The notes beneath the pieces are model-generated. The model was not told the origin of the DNA. It saw nothing but the letters and a program-made list of their open reading frames with translations, and ran no database searches. Positions 11,700-22,684 of a stretch of 64,000 bases of DNA are shown here, in pieces (the stretch's first letter is position 1; every line of letters begins with the position of its first letter). The DNA comes from Sclerodactyla briareus (Eukaryota > Echinodermata > Holothuroidea > Dendrochirotida > Sclerodactylidae), in contig JAODTK010005832.1 in the NCBI GenBank assembly GCA_026419785.1, positions 1-64,000 on the forward strand, in the 5' to 3' direction. The translations under genes and the position numbers were made by a program.

Positions 11700-12660
11700 G
11701 AGAAGAAAGCGAGAGAAAGAAAAAGAAAAGAAAAAGCTGGGAGCCGGGAGTCGAGCCAAGAAAAGAGCCGGGAGCCGGGAGTCGAACCAGAAAAAGAGCC
11801 GGGAGCCGGGAGTCGAGGCAGAAAAAGAGCCGGGAGCCGGGAGTCGAGCCAGAAAAAGAGCCGAGAGCCGGAGCCGGTCGGGTATATCCCCGGCCGGGAG
11901 CGGGATTCAAGACAAGAAAAAGAGCCGAGGCTCGGGAGCCTGGTCGGGTATATCACCGTGCCGGGAGCGGGAGTCGAGCCAGAAAAAGAGCAGAGAGCCG
12001 GGAGCCGGGAGTCGAACCAGAAGAAGAGCCGGGAGCCGGGAGTCGAACCAGAAAAAGAGCCGGGAGCCGGTCGAGTATATCCCGGGCCGGGGAGCGGGTG
12101 TCGAACTAGGAAAGAATCGGGAGCCGGTCGGGTATATTCCCGTGCCGGGAGACGGCTAGAAAAAGGGCTGAGAGCCGGTCGGGATATTCCCGTGCCGGAG
12201 CAGTCGGGTGTATTCTCGTGAGAGAGCGAGGCTGGATAGAGGCCAGAAACCGGTGGGGTGATCCCGTTCCGAGAGCCGGTCGAGATATTCCGAGCCGGGG
12301 ATCCAGGAGAGAAAACCGAGAGCCGGTTTTTCCAGGTCATTCCCGTGCCGGGAACCATGCAGGCAGAGGCCGGGAGCCAGCCGGGTTATTCCGTGCTGGG
12401 AGCCGCGAAACCGAAACGGAAGAGAGAGGGGAAATAGCTGGAGTTGTTCGAGCATAGCCCCGTGCCGGAAACCGCGGGCCGAACCGAAATGAAAAACAAA
12501 AAAAAACAAAAAAACAATGCCAGTAGCCGGAAACCGAACGGGAAAAAGAGAGCCTAGAAGTGGTAGTGGCAGGATATGATCCTTTGCCGGAGCCAGAAAA
12601 CCGGGCCCGAGTGAGGGAGGTGGTGAGAACCGGCAGCTGGTCGGGTATGTTACGGGACTT
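11700..12660. repeat. GC-rich purine-biased minisatellite
   Basis: Imperfect repeats built from GAGCCGGGAGCCGGGAGTCGA and CAGAAAAAGA run for nearly 1 kb. They are regular at 11740-12080 and decay into longer units with GTCGGGTATATTCCCGTGCC up to about 12660. Long Arg/Gly/Ser/Glu-rich reading frames exist on both strands, but they follow the repeat composition and are not evidence of a gene. The + strand is strongly G/A biased. Confidence 0.85.
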
Positions 12661-14300
12661 CAAAGGGGCAGAGTGAATTAGCCGGAAGCTGTATTGAATT
12701 GTCGGAAATTAAAAACGGAGCCAGTAGGGCCTAATCCGGTCCGGGAGCTGATTGAACAGCGTGGTTATTGTTCAGGCCTCGTGCGGCAAGAACAGTACTC
12801 GAACGGCGGTCGGAACCGCGAGCCAAACAAATTACCATCCAAACTGGCTGATGCATGGCGTCGAACAAGTGGGCAAAGCCGAGTCATTGGATCACCGAAG
12901 CAGGATCCAATCCGGCTGATCGGCAATTGGACCGACATAGAAGCGGGAAATGGACCTGGAACCATATTAAATTATTCCGGTTAGCTGCAGAAAGCTAAGG
13001 CCCATCAAATATCGCGATGGTTTAGCGGCCAAAACCGATTATCCTCGGTGTCCAGCAATGTGTAACGTCGGCTACGTAAGTAACAGATTGTGGAATACGT
13101 GTCGACCGTGTTTCCTCAGTTCCAGTCTGCAGCTGTTATTGGGTGTGCTCATTACTCATCAAGTGGGGGAAACCCACCGCGATAACCCTATATGGATAGT
13201 TGTAATAACGGGAAATCCCCCACCATTTCGCAATGGAGCTTCATTAAAAAGAGCAGGCCAACCCAGTGAAGGCAATGATAATCGCCGAGATGACTCACGC
13301 AGGAGCGTGGGCCGGGCCGGACCAAGTTATTCGCATCAGTGTTGTGGAGTACGGTGTTTGTGAATGTGAGATCAGGAATATGGACGATGAATATGATCGA
13401 TCGTGTTGAAGATTTGATTTATGGGACTTTCCTCGGTAATGGAAAAGTTGGATCGCCCACCTACGGGATAAACTGGATCAGAATACAGATTTTATAAAGG
13501 GTACCCAAAGTCGGAGACATTCTGCGTCGGCGGGCCTCCTAGTGGAAATTATTTATTATTATTATGAAGGTTTTAACCTGTAAGCGCGAACCCGCCGGTT
13601 CAGTTGATCATTACGGTGCGTGTGCCCACTATCAGAGACCGATCACGTTTAGGGTCGGCCGTGGATCAGTTGATTCATTCCGAGGCTAGCCTCCACGGCG
13701 GGGTTTCTCGAAGTTCATTAGCTGAAACGATCATGGACCGAGTGCAGCGGCAGCTATGGTTGTATAGGCTTACCAAAACTACTGCGTGTGGGTTAGCACG
13801 ATTACCGGTGGTGCACTAGGCCTCTTGCCTTAAAAAACGAGGATTTCATATCGTATATGATACTATGAGGGAAAAAGGACTCATATACAGTGTTTTCACC
13901 GCAACGATGCTCCAAACGCTGCTGCATAGTTCCTAGCATGTAAAAGTATACCAACTTGAACCAATCTAAATAGCTAGGGAATATAGATATATAGGTGACA
14001 GTCGAGACAATGTCATTCCTTTAGTCCTCTGGTGCCAGGGGACATGAACTGTGAATTGGCTACCACTCCGTTATTAGATTTGTTAGTAGCCACTCTTTGG
14101 ACAAGATGGAAGAAACGCGCAGCTTACTATATAGCCTATGATGGTGCAATTTATTAGGCCATGTACGTTGGCACTGTATATATTATATTATATGTATGTA
14201 AGTATACACATGTACCATGTGGTAGTGTGTATTTTCACTGCAGTCGTCATTTCATGTACACCATATGCCTAAGCATATTTCCTAGTTTCCTAAGCTCCTA
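12660..14300. other. Unassigned single-copy-like DNA
   Basis: Moderate GC content with short, interrupted reading frames. I found no recognisable protein motif, RNA gene or family A-E repeat. The 'cccgagggatcgaccggtcg'-like text near 11570 and 11680 has a weak echo near 14510, which might be decayed long terminal repeat material, but this is not demonstrable by eye. Confidence 0.4.
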
Positions 14301-14310
14301 TCTAGGAGTA

Positions 14311-14392
14311 GATATGTATATAGGTATATATATGTATATATGTGTGTATCTATATTATATGTGTGTGTATGTGTATATGTATGTATATGTGT

Positions 14393-14433
<41 letters not shown>

Positions 14434-14475
14434 GTATGTGTGTATATAAATAATATGTGCCCGTGTGTGTGTATT
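14311..14475. repeat. TA/TG microsatellite
   Basis: Compound (TA)n, (TG)n and GTATAT repeats, with an uninterrupted AT core around 14403-14430. Confidence 0.9.
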
Positions 14476-14479
14476 GTAG

Positions 14480-17000
14480 CGGGGTTAAGCTTTATCTAAC
14501 TTGAGAGTCCCGTTCGAGGGATCGACTGATAGCACAGGGCCTAGACGAGGCACCAGTGTGCATGGTGGTATATACAGGTAGGGCACATTCTAACGGCCTC
14601 TACGCCGAAAGGTTGCACATCTACTTACGGGCCCCTAATTCAGACGAGTTGGGTGCCGGGTAGGAAATGGCCCAGACGCAACCGGCACAGAGTATTTTTC
14701 TCAGGTGACAAAGCTGCTCCTCCTTGAGTTATCCTTGGTGATCGTAGGCCAACATAGATTGGCAAACCAGTATTTGCTCACGTGGTTCTCAGGTGTTTTT
14801 GACGAGTAGTTAAACACTATAGCCGACTTGTCTATAAGGCCAAGTCCACCCCCTGGGTGGGCCTTAAATCCTTTACAAGCTGGTAGTATGAATAGACCGT
14901 TAGAAGGCGGGGTGGGGGGGGGTACTTCGTAGTTTCAGGTAGGCTATGTCACACTGTCCGGAAATTCGAATCAGAACAGTAGGAGCCCTTTCTCACATGG
15001 GTACAGTGAAAGAATTACGAGAAGTCCATGACCCAAGATCGACAGGCCGTCTTTTTTTTTTTTTTTTTTTTTTGTGTTATGGAGTTTGTAAGGGAATATT
15101 ATGACACAAATAGTATAGTTGCGCCATATGTGTAATCTGATAAAGATTGTGATTTTTCTGGATTCAGATTGATAGTGGTATTTTCCTTCTGATTTAAATA
15201 GAGGCTCCACATTGAAATTGAAGGTGAAGTTCAGGCTTGGGATAGTTTGCCATGACAAGCTCCGTCATGAATGTATCTCGCGTATGTTTTGGGCTGTGTG
15301 CCTGCTTATCATTTTTCAATATTGAAGCTATAAGGGTAGTTATTGTGGTTTTTGTGTATCCGTGAAGTTTTCACGCGGGTTTGATCCCGACTGAGATTAA
15401 TGATCTGGGACAAAGTCGGGTGTCTCGGGACAGTTCCGTACGTTCCCAATTAGATCTCTATCGGCAACAGGTTACATTGGGAGATTAATGTAACTTATAG
15501 CCACTTGTCGCGAATGAGGTAGGCATATCACAGCTTCTAAGGATGGATACCTGGGCCACTAGTCGAGCCACGATCCTAAGGGAGCCTGATAGGTTCTCCA
15601 GTGTATTGACCCCAAGAAAAAAAACAAACAAAAAACCTGTCTGCATGACTGGTATTGTAAAAAAGGGGACTCAGCGGAAGCTACAGGCTATCCCCTCGGC
15701 GAGGACAACGAAACCGCACCCGGAGTGGATGATGATCTGAAGCAATCTGAAGGTTGCTCTTCCCAAGTAACTCACAGAGTGTTGGCAGAATGAACTGGAA
15801 TAGGTACCCATAGGAACCTCATTTCCAATGTTACAGAGATTGAAGTTGCGACAAGATTGCGACATTATTTTTATTAGACAAGTGCAACATCTTGCCCTGT
15901 ATCAAAATACGGCTCCCCAAGCCACCAAGGAGATTAGGTGGGACCACATTATGTACATGGTGTAAATCACCGGTCAAAGTTGTTCTCAATTGCCTTGAAG
16001 AGTTGGAGGAATACACTGGAAACAGAGGCCCATCAAAAACTTTCAATACAGTTCACTTTCCCAAACCCCTTTTATCGCCCCCCAAGGTCCTACAGTGGCC
16101 TCATCAAACATGGTGCCACTGTCACATAGGTGAAAGAAAGGCCGTCAAATGTCCACTAATACAACAGTTGTCGAAATTGTGTTCAGCATTACTAATATGC
16201 TGAACGAAACCATGAAATTCTCTCCGGTTACAACAGGCCTCTATTCTACAGAGCGAGATGAGTTTGGCACCATGAAATTGAAATGTAAACCCTCTGAAGT
16301 ATGGTATGATTAGCCGGGGGTTGTCGTTGAGGGATGCTCCCTTAGGACAAACAAAGGGCCAAGAATCGGTCAGGTTACTTTACGTGCAGCAAGGGAGCTG
16401 ACGAGATCGCTTCATTCACCTATCAGCACGAAGGACATTTGAAGGTTAAAATTCTCGACCAGAGAGGAGTGCTTCCTTGTCAACGGCCCCAAGTTGGCGC
16501 AGTAGGTGAGCCAAGCGAGGATTGCCATCGAGCAAAGGGCTGTGGTACTCCTTTGCCAAGCCTCTGAGGGAGGCAGAAGTTGAGCCCGAGCCGGGAGATG
16601 CTGCTCAGTTGCCGACCATCTGAGGCCCGTACGATGATTGGGCCAGTAAAGCCTGAGCCAAACCGAAGTGGCAGCACGCTCACTGAGCAGCTCATGGACG
16701 GTTTAAAAAAAAAAAGCCCTGGAGGTGGCTCTAGCTCTCGAGTACAGTCACCGAGAACAAAGAGAGAGTACTGGCCGAACAGAGATGCTGCAAGGTTCGG
16801 GTCAAGACCAGTGTGTCTGAGATAGATCGAAATCAAACAGTCGCAGATTCCAAGAAGAAATGGCTCAGGTTGGGAACCAGGTGCTCGGGGGTGTTTCCTA
16901 GGATGCTGCTATAGTCTGGCTTAGCACTAGTGGCCTCTCCAGTCAAGCTATCCTCAACCGACCCTCTAAGGAAGTTCCAACCCACGCCTTGTAGCCGCTG
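14480..17000. other. No recognisable gene
   Basis: There is a T run at 15051-15073 and scattered short reading frames on both strands around 15890-16200 and 16480-16840. None has splice-site support or a motif I recognise. Confidence 0.4.
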
Positions 17001-17007
17001 TGTAACG

Positions 17008-17115
17008 TATGCAGATGTCAGTGGTAAAAGGTAAAGTGGACATCTGACGCCAATAAATTGTCCAGAACCACCCCTGTTATGGCAATTTATAAGCGATTCA
17101 CTCACCTTTACCACA
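17008..17115 (-). repeat. Family E hairpin repeat with inverted partner at 18027
   Basis: GCAGATGTC (17011-17019) pairs with GACATCTG (17039-17046). From 17059 to 17115 the sequence is the near-exact reverse complement of 18028-18083 (shared 'gtgaatcgcttataaatt' and 'ttctggaca'). The two copies therefore form a long inverted pair about 1 kb apart. Confidence 0.65.
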
Positions 17116-17934
17116 ACCCGCCAACCTGCCCCACTGTGTTTGGAAAATCCTTTTGTCACGAAACTCTCGGCCCATTCACATGAGTCTTGTTCAGTGACAA
17201 GTGTCGTGAACCCAATCCGGTCATCAGCGCAAGCGATGTACTATGCCAATTGTGGCAAATACCATTTCTTAGCCCTTGTCCAATAACCATTTCTTCGACC
17301 GTCCATTACCTTTTGTGGCGGATATCGCCGTCTAAGCCTGGGGTCTTATCTGCCGTCACGAATTCAGCCAGGCCAAAGATTACAGTGATTCTGAACAAGG
17401 TTGTCATCTCAGTCTTGGGTTCATATCATTTTGCGACCAGGGTGAGTGAAATAACCAAGGGTGGCCAGTGTCATCGATTCAGTCATGGTTAAGGGCTGGT
17501 GGATCAGGGATATGTAAACAGCCGTAATCAATGATTGGCCCGCATGGTTCCACAAGCAATCTCTTCAGCTAGACCAGCAAGCTCTACCTATTGGGTGGTC
17601 GTCGCCTGTCCGATTTGTCATTTGCAGCGACCATTTACTGTAAATGTAAAATGTTTTCACCCAGTGACGTCACCGAATTTGACAACCTTGGCCCTGACTC
17701 TCGATGGAATTAGAGGGAGTCAGTTTTGTTTGGGTCAGCTCTTGTTCAGCTGAAAAAGGTCGCCAAGGCAGAGGGGGTTCTAAGCCAACGAAGCTGTCAG
17801 GAGATGCTTTTCAATGAGGGGTGAGATCCACTCTATTTCACACACACTACGCCTGATCTCACACACCACTCTTCTCACCCCCTCTTCCTTCCTTGCCTAT
17901 GCACCTCATCTCCGCTTCACTTCCCCTCGCTCCG

Positions 17935-18090
17935 TCCGTCATAAACGGAATGGCGGGGTGACCACCTCTGTGCATAAAGAACATGCCAGATTCCGGTAGC
18001 TAGTAGGCTAGCGTACTGCAGATGTCAGTGGTAAAAGGTAAGTGAATCGCTTATAAATTACCATAACAGGGGGTTCTGGACATTTGTGCC
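17935..18090 (+). repeat. Family E repeat, plus orientation
   Basis: 'cataaacggaatggcggggtg' through 'ccggtagctagtaggctagcg' matches the reverse complement of 10930-11035. The continuation to 18083 matches the inverse of 17059-17115. It is the longest copy in this window. Confidence 0.65.
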
Positions 18091-19116
18091 AACCCTATTT
18101 AAAAGAACCTAATGAGATCTAATCATGGGTCAATGCCAGAAAATCAGATGATATCCACCCGATATCTCAACGTATTCTCGGGCCAGGCATAACCAGGAAA
18201 AGGTTAGTTTATAGTTAATAATCGTCTCAACATGAAGGCTGGTATGGGAATGCAGCATGCCTGTCCAAGGAGCCGATCAATAATTGGGCTGATAGCATGG
18301 CCTGACTTGGTAGGCGAGCCAAAATCCTGGCCCTAGGTGGTAGGGTCTACAGCTAGGTTGTAGTTTCAAGATCTTAGTATCTGAACAATTAGCAGCATTC
18401 GGCGCTGGTTCGTCGGCAATGCTGGGGCATCTGGCAACCCCACTTGCATGAATCCTACAGTTAGATTTCTGCCACCGCACTGGTCGGTGATAGAGGGTCA
18501 CTGTTTGTGTACAGTTATGAAACTGTCTCTTGCTGCTATTGAAGTGTTTTCATTGAATAATTTGACACAATTCCAGTCCTTGAAGTACAACGATCATGTT
18601 ACTGAATCACAATCAACTGACACAAGTCAAAATAGGACATGTCGGAGCCCCGTACCTGAAATTTTTGAGTTCTGTAGAATGCTACCTTGCATTTTATTTC
18701 AGTTGACTTGGAATGTTTGATTTTACTGGCAGGAGGGGGGGGGGGCAGACAACACAGAAGTTCCATGCCTGACCTCTATGGAATGAGTGCTGGAATTTGG
18801 CACCTCTTTAGTAGAAAAATATATTAAAGTGGCACTCACAAACAAATTGATGAGATTCTCCTTTTATATGATGTGAACAATGTTGTAAGTTTCTAACTAT
18901 TTGCCTCATACCGGTTCCTGATCTTCTTGATGCGGCATCACTGGCAAGTTTGGACAACAGCAGAATGTGATCGGCTGAAGTTGGGTCCGAGGTTATAATT
19001 CCCTCATTGTAATAGGGGTACCAACCGTCAAGTTATATTCACATGACCCTTGTCTGGAACATGATGTGAGTATTAAGGTGTTAAACCCAACCTAGATCTG
19101 ATTCTCTGATTTGCAG

Positions 19117-19283
19117 ACAATGGTCTCTCCACCCAGCTACTGTTGATCACAGATTACCACGAGAAAGGGTCACTGTTTGACTACCTGGATAATAACACCG
19201 TGGAGATCCAAGGAATGCTCACTCTAGCCTCTCACTGGCTACCGGGCTGGCCCACCTACACATGGAGATTGTCGGCATGCAAG
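19117..19283 (+). CDS. TGFBR1/ACVR1B-like: TGF-beta/activin type I receptor, kinase exon A (N-lobe to start of C-lobe)
   Basis: Type I receptors are membrane Ser/Thr kinases that phosphorylate R-Smads after activation by the type II receptor. This exon follows acceptor ttgcag (to 19116) and ends at donor CAAG|gtacgt. It encodes DNG, the tail of the L45 loop that selects Smads, then [18 protein letters not shown], and after a frame change [20 protein letters not shown] and HMEIVG fit the ALK4/5/7 class rather than the BMP receptors. The observed length is 167 nt, but flanking phases (1 in, 1 out) require a multiple of three. One base is missing near 19229-19231, where CTAGCC-TCTCACTGG lacks a C. 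Exons for the ectodomain, membrane span, GS box and glycine loop were not found upstream. Confidence 0.9.
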
Positions 19284-19339
19284 GTACGTGACATATCCCA
19301 AGGTGCTGGACTGCCAGGGTGGATATCTAAAGCTGGTAT

Positions 19340-19650
19340 CTCACTGGGCCGGGTAGAGGGTCAAACCTATTCGAGGCCCAGCAAGGACAGACGTGGAGGG
19401 GAATTTAGGACATGTGCACTTATTGTCAGCGCGATCCTCACTAGTACATGGATAAAGGGCAATGATTTTTGGCGGTACCTTAGTGTGGGGGTGGGGGTAA
19501 TCACACGCAGACAGCAACCCCTCGTTTGCCCCTGCTCCGATCCTTTGTGCTGAGTGCCCAGCGAGAAGGTATGACCCGACCGGGAATCGAACCCTGGTCT
19601 CTTGAATGGAAGGACGACGTTCTACCAATTGTTAAACAGGGCTGCAACAT
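19340..19650 (-). mobile_element. tRNA-headed SINE in the first visible receptor intron
   Basis: On the minus strand, about 19565-19630 reads as a tRNA-like head: an A-box-like 'ttggtagaacg' and a clear B box GGTTCGATTCCCGG followed by 'tcgggtcat'. The acceptor stem does not close, so this is a SINE promoter rather than a functional tRNA gene. The body runs toward 19340. It lies antisense to the receptor within the exon A-B intron. Confidence 0.6.
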
Positions 19651-19886
19651 TTGGCCACAAATTGCAAACTTGGAGAATGGGACTACAGTTGATCCTGAAT
19701 CTCAGGTAGGTAAAAATAAGAGTCACCGGAATCAAATGAACATGATAAACTGTGTTCCATAAAGGCAATTTCTGTAGGAATATACACGTCCGCAGTTTAC
19801 CCGCCTGCACATGTCTAGTTCACTCATGGAATTAGTTAACATGCATGAGTGTTTAATTGAGGTAACTAATTTCATTGCTTCGTCAG

Positions 19887-20169
19887 GTAAACCTGCGATA
19901 GCTCACCGTGACCTCAAGAGCAAGAACGTGCTGGTGAAGCGTAACGGCCAGTGTGCCATAGCGGACCTCGGCCTGGCGGTCCGCCACATCTCAGCCACGG
20001 ACAACCGTGGACATAGCTCAGAACAGCCGCATTGGCACCAAGAGGTACATGGCCCCCGAGGTACTGAACGACATGCTCAACCGGGACCACTTTGATTCGT
20101 TCAAGAGGGCTGACATCTACTCGATGGGCCTCATCTTCTGGGAGATTGGTAGGAGATGCTGTATGGGAG
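19887..20169 (+). CDS. TGFBR1/ACVR1B-like: TGF-beta/activin type I receptor, kinase exon B (catalytic loop to helix F)
   Basis: The exon starts after cgtcag and ends at donor GGGAG|gtaaga. It encodes [13 protein letters not shown] (catalytic Asp codon 19910-19912), [10 protein letters not shown] (Mg-binding Asp 19964-19966 in the DLG variant typical of type I receptors), then after a frame change [14 protein letters not shown] (APE at 20052-20060) and [16 protein letters not shown]. The first frame ends in nonsense after SATDN and the second resumes at VDIAQNSR. One extra A near 20003 accounts for this. The length is 283 nt, and removing the extra base gives 282, which restores phase 1 to phase 1. 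Vertebrate genes, as I recall, split this stretch into two exons, so here they appear fused. Catalytic residues are intact. Confidence 0.93.
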
Positions 20170-20229
20170 GTAAGACCTCAGGATGTTCTAATTACATGTT
20201 GCCTCTTCATGTCTTATCAGGGCAGCGAG

Positions 20230-20530
20230 TAAAATGGTAATGATAATATTGTAATAGTGTACATTTATAAAGTGCTGGTATCAGCCCAAAGGCGCCCATG
20301 GCGCCCTGCAAGAACAGTGGAACCTAGTGAAACCATAGCTGGAAGTGGCGTGTCCTCAATCCTAAATTTAGCCAAATTACTGGCAGACCTATCATGCTGC
20401 GGAGGACTGTTCCAAACCTTGGCAGCGGAACAAGAAAATAATGTCTCACCCCAACAACCTCTAGCCACATTGGTAGAGCTGCTTCTGATGTCATAACAGA
20501 ATACAAATGCTGCCTATAGCTTTGTGCAGA
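20230..20530. repeat. SINE-like or unassigned intronic repeat
   Basis: Begins with 'aatgataatattgtaatagtg', then 'tttataaagtgctggt'. This resembles the tail of dispersed elements with an 'atagcgctt...aagtgctcaa' motif, as at 57305. The rest (GC-richer, to about 20500) is not recognised. Confidence 0.35.
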
Positions 20531-20534
20531 GACT

Positions 20535-20870
20535 GACTGATTTTATTTATTTTGATTTCTATGGGTTTGGAAAGCCAAGTCGGGCTCATCAAGGAACCCT
20601 GGCCGTGGATTTGATTGTGGATGAGCACCTGCAAGAGCTCACTCATTCTTCTTGACTGGTGCTCAGATGATATCCGGATAGGGGTGTAACCATTCCCAAC
20701 CTGCTCCCAGGACTGTCATCCGTCATTGGCGAACTCTAGGCTCCGATCCGACCACTTTCTCGTAACCTGGAGGAGCAGAAGATTCATGTCCAATGTGCCT
20801 GCTCACAGCAGACCGATGAGGCCTGAATGCAAATATTCCCAAACAAACATGAGAAATCCATGCACAAATC
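20535..20870 (-). mobile_element. SINE copy (5' head missing)
   Basis: Matches 22690-22990: 'ggaaagccaag', 'catcaaggaaccct', 'tggatgagca', 'tggtgctcagatgatatc', 'ctgctccc', 'gaccactttctc' and 'aacctggaggagc' occur in the same order in both. By analogy with the fuller copy, the A-rich end is on the left, giving minus orientation. The tRNA-like head is absent here. Confidence 0.65.
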
Positions 20871-21239
20871 CATTAAATATGAACAATGCTAATGAATTCC
20901 AGAAGTTTTCAGTACTTTGGCAGAGTATTTGGATGGAGTTCAGAGAGCTACTGCTATTCCTGGCTAATAGAATGCCTCCCCCCATACATGAGGGTTGTTT
21001 GATGCTTGCTTCAGGAACATACTCTTGTATGGTTGTGAGATGTAGGCCATCAATTAGAAAGGAATGATATGCCTATGATCAGATGGATCTGCAATGTAAA
21101 TCTCAAGGTCAGTTATACTTTGGATGAATTGAGGAACAGGCTACACAAGCAAGGTATGTAGTTAGGACTATATATGTCACTTGGGTCCATTCTACCCATT
21201 TTAATATGGAAAAAAAGATGCTGAAATATGCTTACTGCC

Positions 21240-21900
21240 TATTTGGGGAGCATCATTACATCCCTGCAACACTGGAAGGTGTCCGGGTATATTATGGTTT
21301 TGGGTGTGCAGCCTCAGCTGCCCCCATCCCAGGCTCCACCACAGCCGCCGGAAACTTTAGGCAACTTTAGGGCAATAACTCTTCAACGGCTTTATCCGAT
21401 TGATCCGAAACTTTTTACACATGTCCGCCCCAGTGAAATCTCAGATGAGTTAGAAAGTGGGATCACTGTAATGCTGGGGGCCACTAATTTGCATAATTTA
21501 CGTGAAGTTTTCAAGTCTGTCGGTTTCAAAAAACTTGGTGGGTAGGGACTGTAGTTGATCCTGATAAATGTGGAGGTCATTTCTAGGTCATCGGAGGTCG
21601 AATTTGCATAATTTATGTGATTTTCCAAACTTTCCCAGATTTGGATGAAACTTGGTGAATGGGGGCTACATTTGTTCCTGGCAAAGTTAAAGATCATTTC
21701 AAGGCCATCATGGGTCGAATTTGCATATTTATGTGACTTCTGTAATTCCCATGGATTACAACAAAACTTGGTGGATGAAAGCTATCTTGGTTTCTGACCA
21801 AAATGGAGGTCTTCTTCTCTTCCCACTGATTACTGAAAGCGGGGATGTACACATGGGCGGTTTACCCGCCTACACATGTCTAGTTGCCTTTTGTCTTATG
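21240..21900 (+). mobile_element. Family B element, near complete
   Basis: Starts around 'acactggaaggtgtccggg', then 'gcaataactcttcaacgg', 'gaaactttttacacatgtc' and 'gaaatctcagatgag'. Two or three decayed sub-repeats with 'tttgcataattta' and 'aaacttggtggatg' follow. It ends at the hairpin GGCGGTTTACCCGCC (21859-21873) flanked by 'acatg' and 'acacatgt'. It lies in the receptor exon B-C intron. Confidence 0.65.
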
Positions 21901-22310
21901 ATAACTTGTCGATACCGACACAGATTCAACAAAAGATAGAAGCAACATACACTAGGGGCCCCAAAATGTTTCAGATTTTTATTTGAAAGTGTTTATTTTC
22001 GGCGAAACATGAATTCTATCAATCTTCTGGCAATTCTTGACCGAATGTAGGCTCTCTATTATCATGTAATGTTTATTTTCATGCAGGTCCAGCTGCAATC
22101 ACTGATTTGAGGATGGACGATTTACATTTTTGATCCCTTGACAAAGTCAGAGGAATCTATGCAGTCATGACGTGTTTGTGTATTTATGTATGTGTGTATG
22201 TAACACTGGCTTGTGAACATGATAACTCGACTCCACCTGGATGGATGAAGCTCATACTTGGTATGTGTGTTCCCCATGATGAGTACATGAAACCCTATTG
22301 TTTTGGGGTC

Positions 22311-22343
22311 AGGTCAGAGGTCATCTGAGGTCACCGGAGGTCA
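22311..22343 (+). promoter_or_regulatory. Cluster of four AGGTCA half-sites (DR1, DR4, DR4)
   Basis: Exact AGGTCA occurs at 22311-22316, 22318-22323, 22328-22333 and 22338-22343. The spacings of 1, 4 and 4 bases are those used by RXR-type nuclear receptor dimers. What is seen is the motif geometry. Receptor binding is inference. The cluster is part of a family A core unit, so related clusters recur in the window. Confidence 0.4.
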
Positions 22344-22684
22344 AAGTCTGAAAACCTTGTGAACACAGAATGGTTGGTCTGATCGGGTTCAAATTTGGTG
22401 TGTAGCTTTCTTGTGAGGAGTACAGGAACCGTATTGTTTTTAGTGTAGGTGAATTTTGGTCAAAAATAGAAAATTGTGAAAAGTCAATAATTTGGCCAAT
22501 ATGGGCTTGTGAACATGATACCTCAAACCCCAATGACGGATGAAGTTCATACTTGGTATGTGTGTTCCCCATGATGAGTACATGAAACCCTATCGTTTTG
22601 GGGTCAGATCAGAGGTCATCTGAGGTCACCAGAGGTCATTGTCTGAAACCTGTGAAACGATATTTCAGATATTTGGTTTTGATT

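Noticed and set aside
11614-12358. Long Arg/Gly/Ser-rich reading frames on both strands, up to 232 codons
   Set aside because: They are produced by the minisatellite: every frame is a repeat of the same few residues and both strands are open. No splice or start evidence.
16480-16840. 118-codon minus frame and an 81-codon plus frame
   Set aside because: Neither matches a known family, both overlap, and no splice signals or repeat homology distinguish them from chance.
13000-19100. Search for the GS box, glycine loop and ectodomain exons of the receptor
   Set aside because: No segment encodes SGSGSG, GKGRFGEVW or the cysteine-rich ectodomain in any frame that I could see. These exons are probably outside the window.
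19565-19635. Possible tRNA gene on the minus strand
   Set aside because: A and B box motifs are good, but the acceptor stem cannot pair and the body continues as a repeat, so it is a SINE head.
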